Shown here piece after piece: positions 43,701 through 51,600 of a stretch of 64,000 nucleotides of DNA (position 1 is its first letter; each line of letters opens with the position of its first letter). The translations under genes and the position numbers were made by a program. A model generated the notes under the pieces. The model did not search any database. It was not told the DNA's origin and was given only the letters and a program-made list of their open reading frames with translations. The stretch comes from an uncultured bacterium (GTDB taxonomy: Bacteria; CSSED10-310; CALFER01), in the NCBI GenBank assembly GCA_937951895.1, contig CALFER010000084.1:5056-69055 (forward strand), read 5' to 3'.

Positions 43701-44403
43701 ACAGATCGAATGTCAATGTCCGGTCCATATCGGGAACGAACGAGTAGATCAGGTCCGGACCATCCGCGCCGTTAAAACTGCATGACGCCAACTCATAGTC
43801 ACCATTATAGGACGTCAGATCCCCTCCCATGCTATGGGGAAAGACTCCGGAGTTGATCGCCATAGAGATGTCGATCGTGTTGCTGCAATCATCGCCGGGA
43901 CCTCCGGGAAGTGGTGTCGCGGTCGGGACAGGAGTCGGCGCCGTTCCGCAGATCAGTTCCAGCGAGTAATTCCCCGCGGAATCGAAATAGAACCCATCGA
44001 TCCAGACATAATAGGTGCCTGCGGCCAGCGATGCAGTAAAATTCAGATACCCGTACGGCGCGTGGGTCACACTCCCGCATGAGGGGTTCATGTGCGGATC
44101 GAGCCAGTCGAAGCATCCGAGATCACCGGCGACGGCACCGCACGAACTGGCGAGCGTCCAGTCGGCATCGAAATCGGCTTCGCCGATCAATGTGACGTCT
44201 GTCGGAGCGGAGAGAACAAATCGGTATACCACATCGGGTCCGACATGCCCTTCACCGCAGTCGTGATCGTTCATTCGTCCGACGGTTGAGCCGGTGACGC
44301 AGGTGTTGCAGGGCAGCAAGGTTCCAGGGCACATATCCTGTGCCGGAACACCGGCGCACGATATGACAAACAGGGACATGAGAGTGATGAATGTGCGTAT
44401 CAT
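40786..44403 (-). CDS. Large exported protein with a ~500-residue tandem duplication, Thr-Pro linker and C-terminal module
   Basis: 1,205 residues from ATG 44403, chosen for AAAGGAG 7 bases upstream and the signal peptide ending PAQ. Two copies of a ~497-residue unit follow (starting about 44340 and 42850). Each begins DMCPG, with MNDHDCGEGH and GPDVVY, and contains two pre-peptidase-C-terminal-like beta-sandwiches (AGTYY with WIDGFY; YYLLVDSYS/YYLYVDSYS) and a third domain with DFW and VxWWGxxLE. A long Thr/Pro linker (about 985-1080) ends in the shared module (DNA about 40789-41163) with YFFYPSW and FDWPSGVGSADG. Last gene of the copper-oxidase operon; probably a surface scaffold or metal/glycan-binding protein. 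No catalytic motif recognised. Confidence 0.85.
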   Translation of the reverse strand: MIRTFITLMSLFVISCAGVPAQDMCPGTLLPCNTCVTGSTVGRMNDHDCGEGHVGPDVVYRFVLSAPTDVTLIGEADFDADWTLASSCGAVAGDLGCFDWLDPHMNPSCGSVTHAPYGYLNFTASLAAGTYYVWIDGFYFDSAGNYSLELICGTAPTPVPTATPLPGGPGDDCSNTIDISMAINSGVFPHSMGGDLTSYNGDYELASCSFNGADGPDLIYSFVPDMDRTLTFDLCAEGGSLADGVLSVRYDGACPGSFELACDDDGCTNPMTELQPMLPCQLYLQGVTYYLLVDSYSADTIGTYTLTIDDCSIPVCAPDSLAGQNPQLPSDFWNAVVSDQSTTDNLKVWDNFSTGGPAMVCGVQWWGLLLEDTGTDWVTCMKDVDYMIELYADSAGQPGTLLGSQIVTPVRYDTGVLYTGYPLFRFTADLDPCLSVSSGWISIQAVESVTAPDCWFLWMSSSDGDGQCFQWDGMHLMATAVDTGFCLIGYVPTPTPGPTSTPVPPTATPTMIPSAPPNDMCPGLMLDCNSCIVGSSVGAMNDHDCGEGHAGPDVVYHFMLEQDTTITLIGEADFDADWTLSSVCDDITGDLGCFDWTDPHLNPSCGSINHAAYGYVSISTFLPAGTYYLWIDGFYPDSAGNYAIELICDTFPTPTPSPTAPPMGPGDDCSTAIDISEDINSGTYPQFVDGDSALADNDYSLASCSFNGADGPDLVYSFTPDTTRMLTFDLCSQGGMMEDGVLYVRYDGPCPGLLELACDDDGCNDPMSGLQPVLPCKEYSAGVTYYLYVDSYSDSIPGMFTITIDSCAIPICAPNALAGQNPHLPEDFWYADVSDESSIGNLRTYDNLPTGLSASICDVRWWGFILENIGTEWIACEKDIEYTIGFYQDASGLPGTLVDSRIVMPQRQDTGMLYSGYPLYVFDATLDPCITVSGGWLSIQAAESVTSPNCWFLWVSSPSGDGQCYQRDGANWTQEAYDMGACLNGFVPTATPTATNIPTLTPTPTQTAIPPTATPPLTPPPPTNTPTLTPIPPTRTPTITPAPPTITPTSTATATPVPPTRTPTSTATATVTPTSTTTPPCTTLGIQIMMPQSYFAAGTECYLDVQICNPGSPMSDVPLFVVLDAYGQYFFYPSWCAYPETCGGGDFELLGSVAQGVTISRIIQAFDWPSGVGSADGLFFYSAMVDMRSGTLIGDMDTFEFGYGL

Positions 44404-44440
44404 TGTGAACTCCTTTCGTAACATCGTTTCTCCCTGGATC

Positions 44441-44947
44441 CTATTGGATAACAAGGTTTTCTATCCTGAAATCCCCGATTACAACGGTCATCGCTTTTCC
44501 GGTGTTGATGATCCCGCCGCGATTGGAGAATAGAATGTAATACACACGACCGACGATGGGGTTTGCGGAGACCGCCCGCATGGACCCGATTTTCGGATAA
44601 CTCGGAACGAAGAGTTTCGCCCCGGAAACAGGATCGAGCAGATACGGCTTTTCATTCCGGTTCATCATGTGCTGGGCCTTCTCCGCATCGATCACTCTGT
44701 ACCTGAAATCGATCATCTGTCCTCCGGAACTCGAACGGATCGACATGATCTGGATCCCGAGATTCTGCTCCAGTGCAAGGGCTTCTTCCGGAGGGAGCAG
44801 AATCGAGGGCGAAATGGTGGTTCTACCCGTTTTTGCCTGAGTGTGCCCGGTGAACATGAAGGCGAGCAGCAGAATCGGAATGGTTGTCCGGACGAGACCC
44901 TGACGATTTTTCCAGTTCGTGGTTTGTATTTTTTGTTTCGATTTCAT
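44441..44947 (-). CDS. Exported 168-residue protein associated with multicopper oxidases
   Basis: 168 residues with a signal peptide (to about residue 38, TQAK). The mature part is a compact beta-rich domain: ALEQNLGIQIMSIR, MIDFRYRVID, PYLLDPVSGAKLFVP, GRVYYILFSN and TVVIGDFRIENLVIQ. I recall similar small proteins next to copper enzymes in other bacteria but cannot name a family. No cysteine or obvious His/Met copper site is present, so it may be a structural or docking subunit. It lies 36 bases downstream of the third MCO-like gene and 37 bases before the 1,205-residue protein, within the operon. Confidence 0.75.
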   Translation of the reverse strand: MKSKQKIQTTNWKNRQGLVRTTIPILLLAFMFTGHTQAKTGRTTISPSILLPPEEALALEQNLGIQIMSIRSSSGGQMIDFRYRVIDAEKAQHMMNRNEKPYLLDPVSGAKLFVPSYPKIGSMRAVSANPIVGRVYYILFSNRGGIINTGKAMTVVIGDFRIENLVIQ

Positions 44948-44983
44948 GATGATTCCTCCTCTGCATGCTCGCAGATCATGCGT

Positions 44984-46033
44984 TCAGACTCTTCCCAGAC
45001 GATTGCGGATCGGTTTTTTCCAGAGTCCCGGTTGGGTCTGGAGGGGAGCGACATCGAGTTTTACGAGCATGCCTCCTGAAGATTCCATTCCGGTCGTCAG
45101 ATCGAGTTTTCGATCGTACACAGTGATCGGACCCGCCGCTGCAGGTGTCAGGAGCAGATCCGAGGTTTTTCCTGCGGCGAGCATGACTTCATACTGATCG
45201 CGGAAAAACGGAAGCAGATTGCCGTCTTCGGAAATCAGTTTGCCGATGTGGTTATGGATGATGGGAACGTGTGTGCGCAGGCCTGCATTGAGGAACCTCA
45301 GGAGAACTTTCTGTCCGACCACACCGGCAGGAATCGGTGCCTGTCCGGGGGTATAACTCTCGCCGTTGATCAGAAAATACGAAGGCCAGTACGACACGGT
45401 GCTGGTGATCGTTCCGGACGGTCCATACTCACCGGATTGAACGGCGGCATGAACAGAAGGATCGACTTCGCTGTAGAGAAGCACGATATCGGTCTGGTAA
45501 GCGGTGGCCGGGTCGGCGTATGCCTGCGATGCCGCAAAATCGTGCTTCAGTGCACCGTACAAACCCATTTGTATTTGGATCTGCATCTGTGTCCCGCTGT
45601 GATACACGAATGTCCCGGGTCGAATATCGGTCCAGGTATATGTCCTCTGACCTCCACCGGGAGCCGCTTCAGCCGTCAGAGACCGGACACGCCCGGCATA
45701 CGGATCTCCCGCCTGATGGTAGACCGGCGTCAGGGCGGATGGAAGACCAGGGATTACCAGCGAAACCGGCACGGGCAGATTATTGGTCAGGTTAATGGTC
45801 AGATTGTGATCTCCGACCGGCACGGTCAATACGGGACCCGGCACCGTCACGGCCTGGCCGGAAAGCCCGAACCCCCACATCCGGACGGTGACACCATCCG
45901 GCATAAGTGTATCGAATTCTCCCGCCACCAGGTCATACGTCACTCCACGGACAACCGGCGTTCCCGATGTGAGCGTCAGAAGCAGCACAGCCCATACGAC
46001 TGTCATACGATCGCGTTTGATTATTTTATTCAT
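44984..46033 (-). CDS. Degenerate two-domain multicopper-oxidase-like protein (MCO-C)
   Basis: 349 residues; signal peptide to about residue 30. Two cupredoxin-type domains are readable (about 32-170 and 178-345): PGPVLTVPVGDHNLTINLTNN is the first-domain start, and GTFVYHSGTQ with QMGLYGAL occupies the place of the usual HCH-H-M motif. Only H145 remains there. In domain two THVPIIHNH (H255, H260, H262) stands where HPxHxH is expected, so a partial site may exist. A complete set of type 1/2/3 copper ligands is absent. GGAGG precedes ATG 46033; the gap from the upstream MCO gene is 19 bases. Likely a structural subunit of a heteromeric oxidase. Confidence 0.85.
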   Translation of the reverse strand: MNKIIKRDRMTVVWAVLLLTLTSGTPVVRGVTYDLVAGEFDTLMPDGVTVRMWGFGLSGQAVTVPGPVLTVPVGDHNLTINLTNNLPVPVSLVIPGLPSALTPVYHQAGDPYAGRVRSLTAEAAPGGGQRTYTWTDIRPGTFVYHSGTQMQIQIQMGLYGALKHDFAASQAYADPATAYQTDIVLLYSEVDPSVHAAVQSGEYGPSGTITSTVSYWPSYFLINGESYTPGQAPIPAGVVGQKVLLRFLNAGLRTHVPIIHNHIGKLISEDGNLLPFFRDQYEVMLAAGKTSDLLLTPAAAGPITVYDRKLDLTTGMESSGGMLVKLDVAPLQTQPGLWKKPIRNRLGRV

Positions 46034-46052
46034 CTGGTACCTCCATCCCTTT

Positions 46053-47375
46053 CTACGGCATCATGTGGGGCATGATCATGAGATGTGTCATCAACCCACC
46101 GGGGAATATGTCATTATTAGTGAGTTCCTTTTCCGTATGGGAATGCCACATGTAGACGAATGCACCCATCGGGTTGAATCCTCCCTGACCGGGAGGCAGG
46201 AGGCCCTCTCCACCCAGGAACGGACTCCCGTTGTACATCTCGCCAAATGTCAGATCCTGATTCTGCGGAAGATCGACCGGAAACGGCTTTCCATGATCCG
46301 GTTCATACTCGTGCATCTCCATCATCACTTCGTCGAAAACGCCGTCTCCGTCATGATCGATGTCCTCAGGACCCGGAAAATTTCCTGTCGGGGCTTCATC
46401 TCGATCCTGCTGGTGACCATACATATCCCATCCCAGTTTTTCCCCGGTCCACTCGAAGATCGCATCATAGGTCTGTCCCGGAGCGGTCCCCACCGAGAAG
46501 GCTTTCTCCATCAGATCGATTCCGGAACCCGGTGCGCTGCTCATCAATCGTCCGTCCCTTGCTATGATTGCGAAATGATTGCCGTGTGTATGGAATGGAT
46601 GGGACTGCCGACCGGCGCCGATGAATCGGCATAGCAGTTTCTGCCCGGGCATCATCATCGGCATGCAGTTGTAGGGTTGTGTCGGCAGCCACGGAACGAA
46701 GTTTTCTTCCATTGTATCCGGTGCATTCCGCCCATTGAGGAACCAGTAAACCGGGAAGAATGTACTGGTATCGTAAGGCTGACCGAACGCGATCGCATCA
46801 TGGATGCGAAGATCCAGTTCAGACATCAGAAACAGATACTCCACGTCGAAGTACGATTGCGCATCGTTGTATGCATACTGTTGTCCCATCGCAGGACGGA
46901 TGATCATTGCGCCGAACAACCCCATCTCGACCTGAAGATCCGCGTGACTTCCGCTGTTGTACAGATAGGTTCCCGGTTCGGATGCCGTGAAGGTGTAGGT
47001 GACGGTTTCGCCGATGGATGCTTCCCGAGTTATGACTCCGGCCGCACCACCGGTCGCCTGAACTCCAACCTGACCCGGAAAGACGATCGATACCGGTTCG
47101 GGAATGTCGATGTTTGTCAGATTGATCACGACTGTCTGATCTTCCGCGACCAGCAGGGTCGGACCGGGATACTGGCCACGATTGTCCCCGTCGGCGTATC
47201 CCCAGATGAGAATTCCCAACCCGTCACCGCCATAAATGCAATCCGCTCTGGCGGACAGATTGAATGTCGGCCCGGTAATTCCAGGAATCTCGGCCCCGGC
47301 ATTGCCTGAAATGAGACAGAGACCGGCAGTAAGGAACACCAGGAGAGCCCGCGTCTTGTAACTTGTGTTGTTCAT
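46053..47375 (-). CDS. Two-domain multicopper-oxidase-like protein carrying motifs 3 and 4 (MCO-B)
   Basis: 440 residues; signal peptide to about 28. Domain one (about 35-165) keeps the fold (PGPTLLVAEDQTVVINLTN) but YNSGSH replaces the HCH motif. Domain two has SHPFHTHGNHF (H259, H262, H264, H267) and, near the C-terminus, YMWHSHTEKELTNNDIFPGG (H411, H413). This pair is typical of the last cupredoxin domain of very large bacterial oxidases. Residues about 331-350 (NFPGPEDIDHDGDGVFDEV) form a calcium-loop-like insertion also seen in the 1,958-residue protein. It probably contributes trinuclear-cluster ligands to a complex with MCO-A. Transcribed 19 bases after MCO-A. Confidence 0.92.
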   Translation of the reverse strand: MNNTSYKTRALLVFLTAGLCLISGNAGAEIPGITGPTFNLSARADCIYGGDGLGILIWGYADGDNRGQYPGPTLLVAEDQTVVINLTNIDIPEPVSIVFPGQVGVQATGGAAGVITREASIGETVTYTFTASEPGTYLYNSGSHADLQVEMGLFGAMIIRPAMGQQYAYNDAQSYFDVEYLFLMSELDLRIHDAIAFGQPYDTSTFFPVYWFLNGRNAPDTMEENFVPWLPTQPYNCMPMMMPGQKLLCRFIGAGRQSHPFHTHGNHFAIIARDGRLMSSAPGSGIDLMEKAFSVGTAPGQTYDAIFEWTGEKLGWDMYGHQQDRDEAPTGNFPGPEDIDHDGDGVFDEVMMEMHEYEPDHGKPFPVDLPQNQDLTFGEMYNGSPFLGGEGLLPPGQGGFNPMGAFVYMWHSHTEKELTNNDIFPGGLMTHLMIMPHMMP

Positions 47376-47394
47376 ATCGATTCTCCTTCTCTCA

Positions 47395-48582
47395 TCAGTT
47401 CAACCGGATCTCAGTCATGATGCCGCCGTAATCTTCGGCATCGTTACTGAGAAAATTCAGGTTGGTCGTATACAGGAAGTATGTTCCGGCGGCCGCACCG
47501 GTCGTGTCGATGATGACGTCGTTCGTTTCACCTCCGCCCATCGTAATCGACGAGGTATTGTAGGTGAGGTCCGCGCCGGTTGGACCGCGCAGCAGTTTTG
47601 CATCCTTCCCGATTACCCGCATCGGCAAACCAAGAACCCGGATGGTGAAGAAATCGGTAGTGGACAGATTCGAGAGCCGCAGCAGGATCTTCTGACCCAC
47701 CGTGGCTTCGATCAGCGAAGTGACCGGCTGATAGGGGCGGGACGGATCATCGGCAGGCAGTAAGGTATCGGGATAACCCCGGCCATTGATCATGGAGTAG
47801 GTGTCGGCCATCTCGGCAAACGGAAGCGGTTGAACGGCGAGGTGCTTTTCATGGAATATCCGATCGAAGCCGGAAAACTGGAGCGGATAGCCGACATCGT
47901 AGTAACTTGTTCCGTCGCCATCGTTATATGCGTAGGTATAGCCTGTATGATGGATGAATCCGTTCAGATCCGTTCCATCCGGCAGATTGTTCTGAGCGGG
48001 ATTGACGTAGAGATTTCCCAGCATCCCCATCTGCATATGTTCCGTTGCTTCCACATGACAGTGATAGATGTACGTCCCGGGCTCGACGATGTTGTAGTAG
48101 TATGTCAGAGAAGCGCCCATGTTGATTGCGATTGAAGCTCCCGGCATACCGTCGAAAATCGATGCTGCCTGAGGAAAGCCGTGGAAGTGTACGGTATGAG
48201 GGTCGAACAGGTCCGGTCGCATCATCATCCCGACATTTGTTAGACTGAGGTAAAACTCGTCGCCTTCCTCGACCTCGATCGTCGGTGCCGGAATCTGCGC
48301 AGCCATCATGCCGTGATGCATGGCCATCTCAGGGGGCACTCCGGTCAGGTTTGAAAACCCGAACGTGTACATTTCGGTGCCATCGGCCATGATCGAGAAT
48401 CCGTCGCCCGCCCCGAGATGCAGGCAGGCGTTGGAAGGATGAAACGGATCCGGAACATCGATGACGGCATCACCATCGATATCACCGGGACACTGCACAT
48501 GAACCGCAGCCATTACCGGCCATGTCATCATCAGAACGCTCAGCAGTATCAGATGCGCGTTTTTGTAACGCTGGACTTTCAT
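47395..48582 (-). CDS. Two-domain multicopper-oxidase-like protein carrying motifs 1 and 2 with type 1 copper site (MCO-A)
   Basis: 395 residues from ATG 48582, chosen because AAAGGAG lies 7 bases upstream and the signal peptide then ends near VMAA. A dockerin/EF-like loop CPGDIDGDAVIDV (31-43) precedes the cupredoxins. Domain one contains TVHFHGFPQ (H132, H134) and YIYHCHVEATEHMQMGM (H174, C175, H176, H182, M187), giving both trinuclear ligands and a likely Cys-His-Met type 1 copper. In domain two the expected HPxHxH is FFTIRVLG, so the second half-site is missing and is supplied, I infer, by MCO-B. First of the three MCO genes; 57 bases after the 1,958-residue protein. Confidence 0.92.
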   Translation of the reverse strand: MKVQRYKNAHLILLSVLMMTWPVMAAVHVQCPGDIDGDAVIDVPDPFHPSNACLHLGAGDGFSIMADGTEMYTFGFSNLTGVPPEMAMHHGMMAAQIPAPTIEVEEGDEFYLSLTNVGMMMRPDLFDPHTVHFHGFPQAASIFDGMPGASIAINMGASLTYYYNIVEPGTYIYHCHVEATEHMQMGMLGNLYVNPAQNNLPDGTDLNGFIHHTGYTYAYNDGDGTSYYDVGYPLQFSGFDRIFHEKHLAVQPLPFAEMADTYSMINGRGYPDTLLPADDPSRPYQPVTSLIEATVGQKILLRLSNLSTTDFFTIRVLGLPMRVIGKDAKLLRGPTGADLTYNTSSITMGGGETNDVIIDTTGAAAGTYFLYTTNLNFLSNDAEDYGGIMTEIRLN

Positions 48583-48639
48583 ACATTTACTCCTTTCGCG
48601 AGTTGAAAAACCCATGGGATCTTCGACTCGTGTCATGTG

Positions 48640-51600
48640 TCACCATTGTCCGGAAACGGGGCGATCGGTGCTGCCGCCGAAAGAATAGAATCGGTCGGAC
48701 GCAACGCCATCCCACGTTCCATTCGAGTTGTAATCGAGATACCATCGCCCCCCGATCTGAGTGCCGATGCTCGTGAATCCGTTGCCGGCCCAGTCACCGA
48801 CCACCGGTTTTTCCGATACCCGTCCGAAGCGGAAATACAGATCCACACCTGTCTCGTATACACCGTTCCCGTTGTAATCGAGATACCAGGCGCCCGCCCG
48901 GAAAACACCGATTTCACTGATCCCGTCGCCATTCCAGTCACCGGCCACCGGCAGATCTCCGCTCTGCCCGAAACTCGCGATCACCCGGTCCTGGACGGTC
49001 CCATCCCAGTGTCCGTTGCCATTGTAATCCAGGAACCAGATTCCATCCCGGAACAATCCGATCTGAGTTCTGCCATCCCCGTTCCAATCACCGGTCACCG
49101 GCATGTCGACACGATCGAGAAGTTGGAACATGCTTTCGAAGTAGTCGGTTTCCAGAGCATCGACGATCCCGGCATACGAACCGAGCCATACGAACTCCTC
49201 AACCAGCGAGTCAGCCAGTTCCGCCATTGTTTTTTCACGTTCGATCTGTTCGTCACTGAGGCCCAGTTTTAACGCGTCCGCGGCAAGCAGCGACGGAATG
49301 AAAACGTGCGTGCGATCCGTGAACGGCTGCCACACGCCATTTGAGTTCCAATCGAGCATCCAGAAGTAGACGTTCCGGTTGACACCGATGCTGGTTCGGC
49401 CAAGAACATTCCACACCCCGGTTACGGGAGTATCGTTCGCCGATCCGAATGTGAAGCGTTTATCCGGAGGCGCTCCATTCCACATGCCATTTCCATTGGC
49501 ATCGAGGTACCATGTTCCATTGCGGTAAGTGCCGATGAACTCCGGATGTGGCGACATCGAATTGGATTCATCCGATCCGATGTCCACTCCGATCGCAGTT
49601 CGCACATCATGGTCCATGTCTCTCAGCAACTCGGGAAACAGCGGAATGTATGTGCCGGTTCCCTGATCGATCGCAGGAGACACCCCGGTGCGCAGATGGT
49701 AATCGCTTCGAGTGGTCGTCAGCGGGTAGGGAGCGACGATCACCGCATTACCACCCTCCGGTCCGACCGCAGCCGTTTCGTAGTCGTTTTGATACTGAAG
49801 AGCGAACAGATCCGGTGAACCCTGGACGTTTGACGGATCGTAGCCGGTCGGATCGGTCAAAACGCAATACATGGGCATGAACGATCGCGGTGACGCCGTG
49901 CCGATCACTTCCATATCCCATATCGGACGCGTGGGGTTCGGCGTCAACCCGCCATATCCACCGTTGAGCGTCGGATCGTATGAGAAGGAACGGCTGGACC
50001 AGATGATCGAGTTGACCAGCACCGGATTCGAAAAGTCCGAATATTCCGGACCTGATCCCGTCCCCAGCGCCGCCATCAGAGCAGGCCCGTGAGCCTTCGA
50101 GACCAGTCCGGCAGGTTGAGGTGTCGATTCCTGTAAACCTTCAGCCATCGCATTCGTGCTGGTGGCCGAACTGTCATTGTTGCTGAATGTCGTGTTGATG
50201 ATCCGGACTCGGGCACTGTCCTGCAGCGACATGGCGCCACCGGCGAATGCGGCCAGGTTGTTGACAACCAGATTGTTGAAAATCTGGACCTGATACCATC
50301 CGGAGGGGTCGTTTGGCGAGTTTTCAACGTCCTGTCCGTTGACATTCGACAAACAGATGCCTCCACCATTTCCGGACCCCGCCGAGTTTCCCTGAATTCT
50401 ATTGGAGAGGATTTTAAGAGATCCCGTCCCGGGTGTCAGTCCGGTCGGCAAGGATTCTCCGCCCACGAAAATTCCGCCGCCGTCACCATTCGACACTCCC
50501 CCGTAGAAGACTTCATTGAAGAGAATGCGGTTGTTCCGGATGACACCGTTGCTGCTGATGCCGAAGTGAGACACTCCGCCGCCGCTGAACATCGACAGAT
50601 TTCCACATATTTCGTTGTTCTCGAGGGTGTAGTTGTCCGAGCCGTTGAAGAACGAGATACCTCCGCCACCGAACAACCCCGAATTGTTCTTCACCTGGTT
50701 GTTATGGATGAACAGATAATCGTTGCTCGAACCGCAGAGATCCGGGCAGGTCGCATCTTCAAGCGAGGGTGTCCCGATGATGATTCCGCCCCCGTTATCT
50801 CCAAAATTGCCCGTGACAATGTTGTTGCTGATTTCGAGATAATCCGCATACCCGTTGACCAGCAATCCTCCACCGAGTGATGCTCCCTGAAGCGTCAGTC
50901 CATCGATCATCGCATGCCGAGTCGAGGTAAATGCTCCGTCCGCCGGAAACACAAGGATGGCGGGACCGACAACTGTCAGGAACGGATCCGCAGGATCCTG
51001 ACCGGGTACCGTTTCCGATGCGCCAAGCGTCAGTAACTCCTGAATCCGAGTGGTCCATCCGGCCTGAAGCGCCGGATCCAGGAGCAATGATCCATCGATC
51101 ACCGTTGCACCTGCACCCCAGCCCTGCAGCCTGATTTTTTCCGAGATAATGAGGTTTTCCCAGTAATAGCCGGGATTCACGATGATGAGATCGCCCGGTG
51201 CCGAGGCATCGATGGCAGCTTGAATCGCATTCGGCGGGCCGGGGTTCACCCACCGGACCGTACCACCGCCCGAACCGACATGCAGTGTGACACCGAGTAT
51301 ACTGCTGCGGAGATTGTCTCCGCGAGTCACAATCAATTGTCCGGTCTGCATCCCGGCAGGCACCGTCCCACGGATCGTGCGCCCGTCGTTGGCCCACTGA
51401 AGATTGGTCAGAGCAACACCTCCCACAGTGACCGAACTTCGACCTGCAATGTATTGACCGAACGTGTAGTCACGGCGGAGAGTCGGTCGCACCGCGGGAT
51501 CCGGATTCTCGGGATTGTAATCCGGATTCGGGACTTCGACATGGCCCATCGCTGTAATGGTGACCTGAAGCCCCGGTTCCGATACATAGGGGCCTCCCTG

